A stretch of DNA of 61,515 bases from CALMEH01 sp964548225 (GCA_964548225.1 CAZJQP010000019.1:1-61515), one strand, 5' to 3'. Positions 9,494 to 18,935 are shown, counted from the first letter of the stretch. Numbers and translations: made by a program. The notes: generated from the sequence alone by a model not told the origin.

Positions 9494-9607
9494 AGACTTA
9501 TGATAAAAGTTAATACTGAAAATGTAAAAACAAAATTTTATTTGTAAAATTTGAAGAAAATCAGTTACGGCTGAAAAAAACAGATTTTTGCAAGATTTAA
9601 GATAAAT

Positions 9608-10363
9608 ATGTCAGATACAGTAGAAAGGTTTTCAAATCGTGTTGAAAATTATGTGAAATATCGTCCGTCTTATCCGCCGGAAGTTTTGGATTTATTTCGG
9701 GAAGAAATGAATTTGACGGGAGAATCAATCGTTGCCGACATCGGTTCGGGAACGGGAATTTCGGCGAAGATTTTTTTGGAAAATGGCAATACGGTTTTCG
9801 GTGTTGAGCCGAACGATCTAATGCGCGAAGCGGCGGAAGTATTTTTGAAGGATTTTAAGAGATTTAAATCCGTGAATGGAACTTCAGAAAATACGACTTT
9901 GCCTGACAATTCGGTTGATTTTGTCATCGCGGCACAGGCTTTTCATTGGTTTGATAAGGAAAAAACACGAACGGAATTTAAACGAATTTTGCGCCTCGAA
10001 GGTTTTGTTGCGCTGATTTGGAATGAGCGGCAATTAGACACGAATCAATTTTTAGTCGAATACGAAAATATTCTGAGAAAATTCGGCACGGATTACGAAA
10101 AAGTGCGACACGATAATTTGGACGAAAACGTTTTGCGCGATTTTTTCGGAGAAAAGCCGCAAAAGAAAACTTTTTTGAATGTTCAGCCACTCGATTTTGA
10201 AGGTTTGAAAGGCAGAATGTTGTCGTCTTCATATATGCCTTCGGAAAAAGATTCGCTTTTTGTGCCGATGATAGACGAATTGAAATTGCTATTTGAAAAT
10301 CACGCGGAAAACGGTAAAATACAAATTTTGTATAACACGAACATTTTTTTCACTCAGATTTAA
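9608..10363 (+). CDS. Class I SAM-dependent methyltransferase
   Basis: The 251-residue protein carries the Rossmann motif I DIGSGTGISAKIF near residue 45, motif II GVEPN, and a DFVIAAQAFHWFD stretch typical of methyltransferase domain 11 (UbiE/smtA-like) proteins. The substrate cannot be read from the sequence. The next gene, mqnD, starts 6 bp after its stop, so the two are co-transcribed; a role in quinone methylation is conceivable but not shown. The ATG at 9608 follows AT-rich DNA with a weak ribosome site. Confidence 0.85.
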   Translation: MSDTVERFSNRVENYVKYRPSYPPEVLDLFREEMNLTGESIVADIGSGTGISAKIFLENGNTVFGVEPNDLMREAAEVFLKDFKRFKSVNGTSENTTLPDNSVDFVIAAQAFHWFDKEKTRTEFKRILRLEGFVALIWNERQLDTNQFLVEYENILRKFGTDYEKVRHDNLDENVLRDFFGEKPQKKTFLNVQPLDFEGLKGRMLSSSYMPSEKDSLFVPMIDELKLLFENHAENGKIQILYNTNIFFTQI

Positions 10364-10369
10364 TATTTT

Positions 10370-11230
10370 ATGAAAGCAAATTCGCAAGAAAAGCCTGAAA
10401 TCAGAACAATCACCGTCGCGCATTCTCCGGATTCAGATGATGCATTTATGTTTTACGGTTTGGCAACCAATAAACTTGAAACCGAAGGGCTGAAATTTGA
10501 ACACACACTTAAGGACATTCAATCGCTTAACGAAGACGCGCAAAACGGGGTTTTCGACGTTACGGCAATTAGCTTTCACGCTTACGCTTACGTTTCTGAT
10601 AAATATGCGCTTTTGCCGCACGGTGCAAGCATCGGCGATAAATACGGTCCGATTGTTGTTTCAAAAGAACAATATAAACCTGAAGATATTCCAAACCTGA
10701 AAATTGCCATTCCGGGCGAAATGACGAGCGCGTTTCTGGCTTTAAGAATTTATAATCCCGATTTTCAATACGAAGTAGTGCCATTTGACGAAATTATTGA
10801 GGAAGTTCAGCGCGGAAAAGTTGATGCGGGATTGCTTATTCACGAAGGACAGCTTTTTTATAAGCAGATGGGCTTGAGCAAGGTTTTGGATTTGGGCGAA
10901 TGGTGGTTTGAACGCACAGGGTTGCCTCTGCCGATGGGCGGAAACGCGATTCGACGTGATTTAGGCGAAGATTTGATGCGGCAGGTTTCCAAACATCTGC
11001 ACCGAAGTATCGTCTATTCGATGGAAAATCGTGAAGACGCGCTGGCTTACGCTTTGCAATTTGCACGCGAGATGCCGCCGGAGCTTGCGGACAGATTCGT
11101 AGCAATGTGGGTGAATGATTTAACTTTGGACTATGGAGAACGCGGGCGTGAAGGTGTGCGTCGTTTGCTCGAAGAAGGTTTCGAGAAAGGAATTATCAAA
11201 AATCGCGTTGAAGTTGATTTTGTCGAATAA
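10370..11230 (+). CDS. mqnD: 1,4-dihydroxy-6-naphthoate synthase, menaquinone (futalosine) pathway
   Basis: MqnD converts cyclic dehypoxanthine futalosine to 1,4-dihydroxy-6-naphthoate, the last ring-forming step of the alternative menaquinone route. Family features are HSPDSDDAFMFYG at the N-terminus, AISFHAYAYV, GPIVVS, the LLIHEGQLFY motif (about 160) and the GLPLPMGGNAIRRDLG motif. The length of 286 fits. It tells us this organism makes menaquinone by the futalosine pathway, which agrees with an acidobacterial origin. No other mqn genes are in the window. A good intrinsic terminator follows at 11289. Confidence 0.9.
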   Translation: MKANSQEKPEIRTITVAHSPDSDDAFMFYGLATNKLETEGLKFEHTLKDIQSLNEDAQNGVFDVTAISFHAYAYVSDKYALLPHGASIGDKYGPIVVSKEQYKPEDIPNLKIAIPGEMTSAFLALRIYNPDFQYEVVPFDEIIEEVQRGKVDAGLLIHEGQLFYKQMGLSKVLDLGEWWFERTGLPLPMGGNAIRRDLGEDLMRQVSKHLHRSIVYSMENREDALAYALQFAREMPPELADRFVAMWVNDLTLDYGERGREGVRRLLEEGFEKGIIKNRVEVDFVE

Positions 11231-11288
11231 TCGCCGGAACAGCCGTTTCACACAGGCTGTTTTGACGATTTTAGCAAACCAAATTTAA

Positions 11289-11319
11289 AAGCCGGAAATC
11301 TAAGTTCCGGCTTTTTTTT
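11289..11319 (+). terminator. Intrinsic terminator after mqnD
   Basis: The stem aagccggaa / ttccggctt with a 7-nt loop is followed by a run of eight T. It ends the methyltransferase-mqnD transcript and lies 93 bp before the next gene start. Confidence 0.9.
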
Positions 11320-11411
11320 GATTCGATGAGAAACAACGAGTATAATTGAATTTTCTAACATTAGATTTTTATCAAATTACAACCGATTTTGTATTGAAAA
11401 GTGAGGAGAAT

Positions 11412-12710
11412 ATGAACATTAACAAATTAAAATTACCGATTTTAGTATCTTTTACTTTAGCATTGATTGCATTGATTATGCCGTCTGCGGCAAATGCACA
11501 AGGCAGATATACGGGTAAATATTCCAAACGCGATGTCAGCAGTATTATTAATAAACTTGAAAGAAGCAGTAACGATTTTGCCCGCGAATTTGACCGCCAG
11601 TTAGATCAAAGTTCGCTGAATGGGACAAATGAAGAAGATCGTCTGAACGATATTGTCCGCGATTATGAAGACGCGCTTGATGATTTACGGAGAGAATTTG
11701 ACCGCAATGATTCTTGGTGGGAAAGCCGCAATGAAGTGCAATCGGTAATGCGTGAAGCCCGCGATGTCAATCAAATGATGAACAATTTGGTTTTTGCACG
11801 CAAATTGGAAAGCCGCTGGAAAACTATGCGGAAAGATTTGAACAAATTGGCGGATACTTACGATCTTCCCGCACTAGACGGAAGCAATGACAACAATAAC
11901 AACGGTGGCGGAAATGTTCCGAGTTGGGCAATCGGCACGTTTTCGGGGCGAAATCCGCAATCCGGCGGCACGATTATTTTGACCATCAGCAATGACGGCA
12001 ACGTAACCATCAATATAGACGGTAATTTTTCATACGCAACAATGCGTGGCGACCGTCTTATTAATGCCGGTGCGGAAGCCAAAGTAACACGCCTTCAAAA
12101 TGGTATTCGCACCACAAACGTAAATAACGGTTCATATATTGACTATTATCGAAGTTCCAACGACGGCGGAAATACCGGTGGCGGAAATGTTCCGAGTTGG
12201 GCAGTAGGCACGTTTTCCGGACGAAATCCGCAATCCGGTGGCACAATTATTTTAACCATCGGCAAAGAAGGAAACGTAACTATTAATATAGACGGTAATT
12301 TTTCATACGCGACAATGCGCGGCGACCGTCTTATCAATGCCGGTGCGGAAGCTAAAGTAACTAGAACGCGCAACGGAATCCGCACTACCAACGTAACGGA
12401 CGGTTCATACATTGATTATTATCGAAGTTCCAATGACAACAACAATAACAACGGTGGCGGAAATGTTCCGAGTTGGGCAATCGGCACGTTTTCGGGGCGA
12501 AATCCGCAATCCGGCGGCACGATTATTTTGACCATCAGCAATGACGGCAACGTAACCATCAATATAGACGGTAATTTTTCATACGCAACAATGCGTGGCG
12601 ACCGTCTTATCAATGCCGGTGCGGAAGCTAAAGTAACTAGAACGCGCAACGGCATTCGCACTACCAACGTAACGGACGGCTCTTATATTGATTATGTGCG
12701 AGTAAATTAG
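11412..12710 (+). CDS. Secreted protein with three near-identical C-terminal repeats
   Basis: The start is ATG 11412, which has a strong gaggag ribosome site; an upstream in-frame Met at 11346 lacks one. The signal peptide is at residues 1-27 (ends AANAQ). Residues about 30-160 are charged and helical (an RRE-rich coiled region). Three copies of a roughly 91-residue beta-rich domain follow, each beginning GGGNVPSWA(I/V)GTFSGRNPQ and ending NGIRTTNV..GSYIDY. They are joined by Asn/Gly-rich linkers. I recognise no family for the repeat; its WAIGTF...ITIDGNFSY look suggests a small beta-sandwich or lipocalin-like sheet. The likely location is periplasm or cell surface. Confidence 0.8.
   Translation: MNINKLKLPILVSFTLALIALIMPSAANAQGRYTGKYSKRDVSSIINKLERSSNDFAREFDRQLDQSSLNGTNEEDRLNDIVRDYEDALDDLRREFDRNDSWWESRNEVQSVMREARDVNQMMNNLVFARKLESRWKTMRKDLNKLADTYDLPALDGSNDNNNNGGGNVPSWAIGTFSGRNPQSGGTIILTISNDGNVTINIDGNFSYATMRGDRLINAGAEAKVTRLQNGIRTTNVNNGSYIDYYRSSNDGGNTGGGNVPSWAVGTFSGRNPQSGGTIILTIGKEGNVTINIDGNFSYATMRGDRLINAGAEAKVTRTRNGIRTTNVTDGSYIDYYRSSNDNNNNNGGGNVPSWAIGTFSGRNPQSGGTIILTISNDGNVTINIDGNFSYATMRGDRLINAGAEAKVTRTRNGIRTTNVTDGSYIDYVRVN
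11904..12710 (+). repeat. Three in-gene tandem repeats (273/276 bp)
   Basis: The copies begin at 11904, 12177 and 12453. Copies 1 and 3 are identical over roughly their first 150 bp, whereas copies 2 and 3 agree in the last third at sites where copy 1 differs (agctaaagtaactagaacgc). Copy 3 is therefore a mosaic of the other two, with a switch point around 12597-12610. Confidence 0.85.
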
Positions 12711-12730
12711 AAAAACAAACTCTTTGCAAA

Positions 12731-12778
12731 AACGGGTTCAGCCGCGAAGTTTCGGCAAACTTCGCGGCTGAACCCGTT
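12731..12778. terminator. Perfect 22-bp palindromic hairpin
   Basis: The arms 12731-12752 and 12757-12778 (aacgggttcagccgcg...) are perfectly complementary around a 4-nt loop cggc. There is no T tract on the plus side. The element lies 20 bp after the repeat-protein stop. It could stop transcription or protect mRNA ends; it may also be a mobile palindromic repeat. Confidence 0.7.
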
Positions 12779-12845
12779 AAAGGCGAAACATCTTTTTTCA
12801 AAACTTCCGCATCTATAAAATTAGTTTTCAAATGAGGCAAAATTT

Positions 12846-13670
12846 ATGAGAAAATCGCTAATCGGTTTAATTGTTATTTGTTTTTTTGCAATGTTCGCGG
12901 CGGCGCAGACTTCAACTATCATTAAAACGAATATAAGCCAAACGGAAATTGACCGTATTGTTAAAACCTTTACCGAAAATGAAGGGAAATTTCGGGAAGC
13001 CTTGAAGATTTATGCTTTTAATCGCAATGCAACGATTTCGACAGTCGGAATGGGCGGACAAATTTCGGGCGTTTATCAGCGTGATTCGTTTATGACTTTC
13101 AAGGAAGACGGCACAAGGTTTGAGCGAATTCTTTATGCACCCGTTCCGACAATTAAAGAAATTTCCATCACTGCCGAAGATATTGATAACCTTGGCGGCA
13201 TTGACCCGTTTGCCATCGAACCGCAATATGTCAGCAATTATAATTTTAACTTTCTCGGAAAAGAAAAAATTGACGAATTGAATTTGTATGTTTTTGATGT
13301 TACGCCGAAGGTGATTCCGGATTATAAAAAAACGAGCCAGAAATATTTCACAGGCAGAATTTGGGTTGATGACCAAGATTTAATGATTGTAAAATCCAAA
13401 GGAAAAGCTGTGCCGGAAGGCAAACAGCGTTTTCCGGTAATGGAAACTTGGCGCGACAATGTTGACGGCAAATATTGGTTTCCGGCTTTTTCAAGCTCTG
13501 ACGACAGCCTTGTTTTCGATAATGGATACGTTGTCAAAATACGAGTTCGCGTAACTTACAAAAACTATCGTGTTGGCAGAACCGATGTGATAATTTTGGA
13601 CGATGATGAGCCTGTTGAAGAAAATAAACCGAATCCGACTGTTTCGCCAACTCCGACGAAGAAACCCTAA
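12846..13670 (+). CDS. Secreted LolA-like (outer-membrane lipoprotein-sorting-like) protein
   Basis: The 274-residue protein has a signal peptide (MRKSLIGLIVICFFAMFAAA). The body resembles the LolA/DUF4292-type half-barrel: repeated beta-strands with NFNFLGKEKIDELNLYVFDVTPK and GRIWVDDQDLMIVKSKGKA. These describe a lipid- or lipoprotein-binding periplasmic fold. The C-terminus is Pro/Thr-rich (PNPTVSPTPTKKP). The fold assignment is by pattern only; binding partner unknown. A distant relative with the same layout lies at 45984-46754. Confidence 0.65.
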   Translation: MRKSLIGLIVICFFAMFAAAQTSTIIKTNISQTEIDRIVKTFTENEGKFREALKIYAFNRNATISTVGMGGQISGVYQRDSFMTFKEDGTRFERILYAPVPTIKEISITAEDIDNLGGIDPFAIEPQYVSNYNFNFLGKEKIDELNLYVFDVTPKVIPDYKKTSQKYFTGRIWVDDQDLMIVKSKGKAVPEGKQRFPVMETWRDNVDGKYWFPAFSSSDDSLVFDNGYVVKIRVRVTYKNYRVGRTDVIILDDDEPVEENKPNPTVSPTPTKKP

Positions 13671-13674
13671 CATT

Positions 13675-13731
13675 CAGTAGGCAGTTGCAGAGGCAATATT
13701 TTGTTTGACTGCTAACTGCTGCTGCCTACTG
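13675..13731. repeat. Short inverted repeat at a convergent gene junction
   Basis: The arms cagtaggcag (13675) and ctgcctactg (13722) flank a gctaactgct-type stretch. The right part encodes the last few residues (GSSS) of the acyltransferase, showing that the repeat has entered its reading frame. It lies between convergent genes and may terminate both. Confidence 0.7.
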
Positions 13732-14515
13732 CCAACTCTTTTGCGATTGCTTCTCTGGTTTTATTGAGCAAATTCATTAAATCTGTTTCCGCCGTCAAAC
13801 CCTTTGTTTCAATCGGCGGAAGCAAAACAATTTCCATTGTTCCCGAATTTGCCACGCCTGTTTTTTTACCCATCAAATAATCGGTGTTTTTAATTGCCAC
13901 CGGAATTATCGCCGCGCCGGTTTGTAGTGCAAGGTGAAATGCGCCCTTCTTAAACGGCAAAAGCTCGCCCGGCATTGCGCGTGTGCCTTCGGCGAAAATG
14001 CCGAACGAATATCCGCCGTCAACCGTTTCGCGCACTGTTTGCATTGTTTCCATTGCTTTTTGCGGATTTGAACGGTCAATCGCTACAAATTTTATAAATT
14101 TCATTCCGCGCCCTAAAACCGGAATCTTTAGAACTTCTTTTTTGCCGATTAGCCCCATTTTCTTTCCGCCGTAAGCAAAAAGCGCAGTCGTATCGAGGTA
14201 TGAACGATGATTTGCAACGAAAATATACGATTTGTCTTTTTCCAGATTTTCATCACCGGAAACTTTTACTTCCGCGCCGGAAATCCGAATCCAGAGTTTT
14301 GATCCCCACAAACACAACGGATAAAGTTTCATTCGCTGATTGATAATTTGCAAAAAGGTCATCGCCGGCAGAGCTACAAAAAGCAGTAAAAAACCTGCAA
14401 AAAACAAACTCCACCAATAACGCAGTTTGCCGACAAAGCGCGATTTGTTAGACTCTTTGACAGGAAACGAAATTTTTTTATTATCCCGAATTGCTTCGAT
14501 GGAAAAGTCTTGCAT
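13712..14515 (-). CDS. plsC: 1-acyl-sn-glycerol-3-phosphate acyltransferase-like protein
   Basis: A PlsC-domain enzyme transfers an acyl chain to lysophosphatidic acid to give phosphatidic acid at the inner membrane. A hydrophobic segment lies at about residues 35-60. The catalytic NHRSYLD (H-x4-D) is near residue 103 and the substrate-binding EGTRAMPG near 175. PVAIKNTD is also typical. The start chosen is the ATG at 14513-14515; a longer frame to 14596 would only translate intergenic repeats. The extreme C-terminus is encoded by the repeat at 13712-13731. Confidence 0.87.
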   Translation of the reverse strand: MQDFSIEAIRDNKKISFPVKESNKSRFVGKLRYWWSLFFAGFLLLFVALPAMTFLQIINQRMKLYPLCLWGSKLWIRISGAEVKVSGDENLEKDKSYIFVANHRSYLDTTALFAYGGKKMGLIGKKEVLKIPVLGRGMKFIKFVAIDRSNPQKAMETMQTVRETVDGGYSFGIFAEGTRAMPGELLPFKKGAFHLALQTGAAIIPVAIKNTDYLMGKKTGVANSGTMEIVLLPPIETKGLTAETDLMNLLNKTREAIAKELAVGSSS

Positions 14516-16961
14516 GAATAATAGTCTAAAGTCTAAAGTCCAAAGTCCAAAGTCCGTAATTACATCTTTAAAGAATCTTTGTTCATCTGTGTTCATCTGT
14601 GGATTACTTTTTCTTTTGCCTTTAAATCTTTTCGCGCAAATTCCAACGCCGAAATCGGTTTTGGGTTTTCATCCGACCGACGATAAAACCATCGCCGATT
14701 GGTCACAAATTACAAATTATTTTGCTCGCCTTGACGAAAAAAGCAATAAAGTTTTGGTTAAAGAAATTGGTAAAACAACGCTCGGAAAACCGATGATTGT
14801 CGCGTTTATTTCCGCGCCCGAAAATATAAAAAATCTTGAAAAAATAAGACAAATAAATGCCAAACTTGCGAATCCGAATTCAATCGTTAAAAACGGCGAC
14901 ATTGACGAAACCGCGCTTTTAATCGAAAAAGGCAAAACGATTGTTTCGATTTCCTGTTCTATTCATTCAACAGAAATTGTCGCGTCGCAGATGTCTATGA
15001 ATTTGGCTTACGAACTTGCAACGGCAACAGACGAAACGACTAAAGAAATTCTCGAAAATACGATTTTAATTTTGATTCCTTCAGCAAATCCTGACGGTAT
15101 TGAAACGGTCGCAAATTGGTATCGCAAAACGCTCGGCACAAAATCCGAAGGCTCAAATCCGCCCGAACTTTATCATCACTACGCCGGACACGACAACAAC
15201 CGCGATTGGTTTATGATGAACCTCAAAGAAACGCAAAATATCACGAAACTCTTTTGGCAAGAATGGTTTCCGCAGATTGTTTATGACGTGCATCAACAGG
15301 GGCAGACGGCTTCCCGAATGACAATTCCGCCTTTTTTTGATCCGCCGAATCCGCGAATTTCGCCTGTGGTTTTGCGCGAAGTCGGTCTTATCGGCTACAA
15401 AATGGCGGCGGATTTGCAATCGGGAAATATCGCAGGTGTGGCAACAAACTCGGTTTATGATACTTGGTGGCACGGCGGTTTTCGTTCTGCACCTTATTTT
15501 CACAATTCAATCGGAATTTTAAGCGAAGCGGCGAGTGCAAATTTAATGTCGCCGGTTACGATTTCGCGTGAACAACTCGAAAAATCGCGCCCTTCACGCG
15601 GACTTTCAAATTTGCTCGAAACAGCGACAAATTTTCCTGAAGTGTGGCAAGGCGGCGAATGGAAACCATCGGACATTGCCAAAATGGAAATGATTACTTC
15701 GCGTTCTCTGCTCGAAATGGCGGCGAAATTTCGTCCGCGATATTTGCGTAATTTTTATGAATTAAACAAAGCGAATTTGACACGAAAAACAAATGAGCCG
15801 CAGGCTTTTGTCGTTTCTGCCGGACAGCCATATGAAGAAACAATTGCGCGATTTATAGAAATTTTAATGTGGCAGGGAATCGAAGTTTTTGAAATGCGGG
15901 AAGAACTTTATTTCGCCCATAACCCGACCAAACGCAACGATTTTCACGAAATGCCGCTTGGTTCATTTTTGATTTTTACAAATCAACCGCAGAAGAATAA
16001 TATCTTGAGTTTGTTTGAAAAACAGGTTTATCCGAATCGCATTAATACAAACGGCGAAGCCGAACAACCTTACGATGTTGCGGGGTGGACTTTGCCTCTG
16101 CAAATGGGAATCGAAACGGACGCAGTTTGGAATATACGCGATTTGGCAAACGCGAAAAAGACGCTCAAAAAAGTCGAAAACATTAACGAAGCACGCGCCG
16201 TTTTAAATCTTCCGCCGAACAAAATGCCTTTCGACAAAATGACGAATCCACTCAAAACAAATCCGAAAATCGGGCTTTACAAACCTTTTACATCTTCAAT
16301 GGACGAAGGTTGGACGCGCCTCGTTTTTGATAATTTTCAGATTCCGTATCAATCAATTTCAAATACCGATTTTCGTAACAACAACCTAAATTTCGATGCG
16401 ATAATTTTACCCGCCGACAGCGAAAATACAATTGTGAACGGTTTGAACGCAGACCGTTACCCTGAAGAATTCGCCGGCGGAATCGGCGAATCGGGCGTTG
16501 AAAATTTGAAAAAATTTGTCGCGGGCGGCGGAAAATTGATTTGCTTTGACGATTCGTGTGAACTCGTTATCAACCAATTTAATTTGAAAATGCGAAATGT
16601 GCTGAAAGATTTAAAACGAAGCGAATTTTACAATCCGGGTTCGATTGTTCAATTAAAGGTTGATAGAAAATTTCCGCTTGCTAAAGGTTTGAAAGAAGAA
16701 ACCGCCGCGTATTTTATTACGAGTTCGGCGTTTGAAATCGCAGACGAGGCAGAAATCTATTCAATTGCCGAATACGCGAAAGAAAACGCGCTTTTGTCGG
16801 GTTGGATGCTTGGCGAAAAACTCTTGAATGCTAAAACTGCCTTGGCAGAAACCAATTACGGGAAAGGCAAAATCATTCTTTTTGCCTTTCGTCCGCAACA
16901 TCGCGGGCAAACCTTTGGCACTTTTCAATTCATCTTTAATTCATTGGAAAAGTCTCAGTAG
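14514..16961 (+). CDS. Secreted M14-family zinc carboxypeptidase
   Basis: The protein has about 815 residues. The zinc site is SIHSTEIVAS (HxxE, about residue 155) plus a later His in YDVHQQGQ. NPDGIETVANWY and GHDNNRDWFMMN are typical of this M14 subfamily. The C-terminal half (about 440-810) resembles an amidotransferase-like domain, as in related large M14 proteins. The chosen ATG (14514) overlaps the plsC start on the other strand. The first 40 residues, including part of the signal peptide, are encoded by intergenic repeats (14523-14603). An in-frame GTG at 14589 is an alternative start. It is likely a periplasmic peptidase. Confidence 0.85.
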   Translation: MNNSLKSKVQSPKSVITSLKNLCSSVFICGLLFLLPLNLFAQIPTPKSVLGFHPTDDKTIADWSQITNYFARLDEKSNKVLVKEIGKTTLGKPMIVAFISAPENIKNLEKIRQINAKLANPNSIVKNGDIDETALLIEKGKTIVSISCSIHSTEIVASQMSMNLAYELATATDETTKEILENTILILIPSANPDGIETVANWYRKTLGTKSEGSNPPELYHHYAGHDNNRDWFMMNLKETQNITKLFWQEWFPQIVYDVHQQGQTASRMTIPPFFDPPNPRISPVVLREVGLIGYKMAADLQSGNIAGVATNSVYDTWWHGGFRSAPYFHNSIGILSEAASANLMSPVTISREQLEKSRPSRGLSNLLETATNFPEVWQGGEWKPSDIAKMEMITSRSLLEMAAKFRPRYLRNFYELNKANLTRKTNEPQAFVVSAGQPYEETIARFIEILMWQGIEVFEMREELYFAHNPTKRNDFHEMPLGSFLIFTNQPQKNNILSLFEKQVYPNRINTNGEAEQPYDVAGWTLPLQMGIETDAVWNIRDLANAKKTLKKVENINEARAVLNLPPNKMPFDKMTNPLKTNPKIGLYKPFTSSMDEGWTRLVFDNFQIPYQSISNTDFRNNNLNFDAIILPADSENTIVNGLNADRYPEEFAGGIGESGVENLKKFVAGGGKLICFDDSCELVINQFNLKMRNVLKDLKRSEFYNPGSIVQLKVDRKFPLAKGLKEETAAYFITSSAFEIADEAEIYSIAEYAKENALLSGWMLGEKLLNAKTALAETNYGKGKIILFAFRPQHRGQTFGTFQFIFNSLEKSQ
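14523..14603. repeat. Heptamer and decamer tandem repeats inside a gene start
   Basis: Five 7-bp units (agtctaa/agtccaa) lie at 14523-14556. Two 10-bp units (gttcatctgt) lie at 14581-14600. They are translated as the N-region and first half of the signal peptide of the M14 peptidase if the ATG at 14514 is used. Confidence 0.8.
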
Positions 16962-16979
16962 TTTTAGGATTTACCGATT

Positions 16980-18785
16980 TTATTTTCGTGGTCGTTCGTT
17001 TGCCTTCAAAACTCGCTTTCTGAGTCGAATTGATTTCGGAGTAACTTCAACCAATTCATCATCGGCGATAAATTCCAGAGCCTGTTCGAGCGATAAATCT
17101 TTGACGGGAACGAGGCGCAAGGCTTCGTCGGCGGTTGAGGCACGCATATTTGTCAGTTTCTTTTCTTTCACAGCGTTCACGTCTAAATCAACAAAACGGG
17201 CGTTTTCGCCGATAATCATTCCTTCATAAACTTTGGTCTGCGGTTTTACGAACAGCGTGCCGCGTTCCTGCAAAGCGTAGAGCGCGTAGGTCGTCGCCTC
17301 GCCCATTCTATCGGCGACGAGCGAGCCTGTGCCGCGTCCTTTCATTTCGCCCTGCCATTTGTCAAAGCGTAGGAAAATTGTGTTCAAAAGTCCCGTGCCT
17401 TTGGTTTCGGTCAAAAATTCGCCGCGAAAACCAATCAATCCGCGTGAAGGAACTTCGTATTCGAGACGCACGCGACCTGTGCCGTTATTTATCATTTTCG
17501 TCATCTGACCTTTTCTGCGTCCGAGTGCTTCGGTTACGACTCCGATAAATTCTTCAGGCACATCAATAACGACGAGTTCAAACGGTTCTTCCAAACCGTT
17601 TTCAGTTTTGCGTGTGATGACTTCGGGTTTTGACACTTGGAGTTCGTAACCTTCGCGGCGCATCATTTCGATAAGAATTGAAAGCTGTAATTCGCCACGT
17701 CCCGAAACTCTGAATTGGTCTGCGGAATCCGTATCGGCGACGCGCAAGGCGACGTTTCCGAGTAATTCTTTTTTGAGACGCTCTTTGATTTGGCGCGAAG
17801 TTACAAATTTTCCGTCAATGCCCGAAAACGGCGAATTATTGACACCGAAAATCATCGCAATCGTCGGTTCGTCAACAGCGATAACGGGCAAAGGGCGCGG
17901 ATTTTCAATCAGCGTAATTGTTTCGCCAATGTTAATGTCGTCAAATCCGGCAAGCGCGACAATCTCCCCGACTCCGGCTTTGTCAGTAACTTGGCGTTCC
18001 AAACCTTCAAAAACATAAAGCTCTTTGACGCGGGTTTTCTGCGTCGAGCCGTCGCGTTTGGAAACTATAACTTCCTGATTCTTGGCAATTTCGCCCGAAA
18101 AAATTCTGCCGATGGCAAGCCGTCCGACAAACGGGTTGTAGTCAATATTCGCCACCAATAATTGCAAAGTATCGTCGCGTAATTGTTTCGGTGGCGGCAC
18201 GGTTTCGATGATTTGGTCAAACAGAGGTTTCAGAGAATTTGATTCGTCTGCGAGATTTTTCTTCGCCATCCCGTCGCGGGAAATCGAATATAAAATAGGG
18301 AACTCAATTTGCTCATCGTTTGCGCCCAAATCAATAAAAAGGTCGTAAATTTCATCTACAACTTCTTCGGGGCGCGAATCTTGGCGGTCAATTTTATTGA
18401 CCAAAGCAATCGCCGGAAGATTTAGTTCGAGTGCTTTTCTCAAAACAAAACGGGTTTGCGGCAAACAGCCTTCTGCCGCATCAACCAGCAGAACAATGCC
18501 GTCAACCATTTTCAAAACGCGCTCGACTTCGCCACCAAAATCGGCGTGTCCGGGCGTGTCAACGATATTGATTTTGTAATCACCGTAACGCACTGAAGTG
18601 TTTTTCGCCATAATCGTGATGCCGCGTTCGCGTTCCAGATCCATCGAATCCATCACGCGGTCTTGCACTGTTTCGTGGTCGCTAAAAGTGCCGGATTGTT
18701 GAAGCATTGCGTCAACCAAAGTCGTCTTGCCGTGGTCAACGTGCGCGATGATGGCAATGTTGCGAATTTTTTCTGTTGAAATCAT
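16980..18785 (-). CDS. typA: Translational GTPase TypA/BipA
   Basis: This is an EF-G-related ribosome-binding GTPase that helps large-subunit assembly and stress growth. G1 AHVDHGKTT is at residues 14-22, G3 DTPGHADFGGEVER at about 76 and G4 NKIDRQ at about 130. The C-terminal TypA signature includes GLIGFRGEFLTETKG. The length of 601 is normal. The ATG at 18783-18785 is preferred. It is convergent with the M14 gene, with 18 bp between stops. Confidence 0.97.
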   Translation of the reverse strand: MISTEKIRNIAIIAHVDHGKTTLVDAMLQQSGTFSDHETVQDRVMDSMDLERERGITIMAKNTSVRYGDYKINIVDTPGHADFGGEVERVLKMVDGIVLLVDAAEGCLPQTRFVLRKALELNLPAIALVNKIDRQDSRPEEVVDEIYDLFIDLGANDEQIEFPILYSISRDGMAKKNLADESNSLKPLFDQIIETVPPPKQLRDDTLQLLVANIDYNPFVGRLAIGRIFSGEIAKNQEVIVSKRDGSTQKTRVKELYVFEGLERQVTDKAGVGEIVALAGFDDINIGETITLIENPRPLPVIAVDEPTIAMIFGVNNSPFSGIDGKFVTSRQIKERLKKELLGNVALRVADTDSADQFRVSGRGELQLSILIEMMRREGYELQVSKPEVITRKTENGLEEPFELVVIDVPEEFIGVVTEALGRRKGQMTKMINNGTGRVRLEYEVPSRGLIGFRGEFLTETKGTGLLNTIFLRFDKWQGEMKGRGTGSLVADRMGEATTYALYALQERGTLFVKPQTKVYEGMIIGENARFVDLDVNAVKEKKLTNMRASTADEALRLVPVKDLSLEQALEFIADDELVEVTPKSIRLRKRVLKANERPRK

Positions 18786-18801
18786 ATTATGTAAATCTGT
18801 C

Positions 18802-18876
18802 GTTTAGAGTTACGCATTTATGCGCGTTTCCGCCTATAAAGCGAAAGGCTTAACGCATAAATGCGTAACTCTAAAC
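18802..18876. repeat. Perfect 23-bp inverted repeat upstream of typA
   Basis: The arms 18802-18824 (gtttagagttacgcattta...) and 18854-18876 are exact complements around 29 bp. It lies 17 bp upstream of the typA start and probably in its 5' leader, where a hairpin could affect expression. It is the same style as the other intergenic hairpins but unrelated in sequence. Confidence 0.8.
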
Positions 18877-18935
18877 AAAAATCTGCCGTAAAAGGCAAAC
18901 GAAAAGTCTATGATTTACAGGCGGAAAAATCAAAC

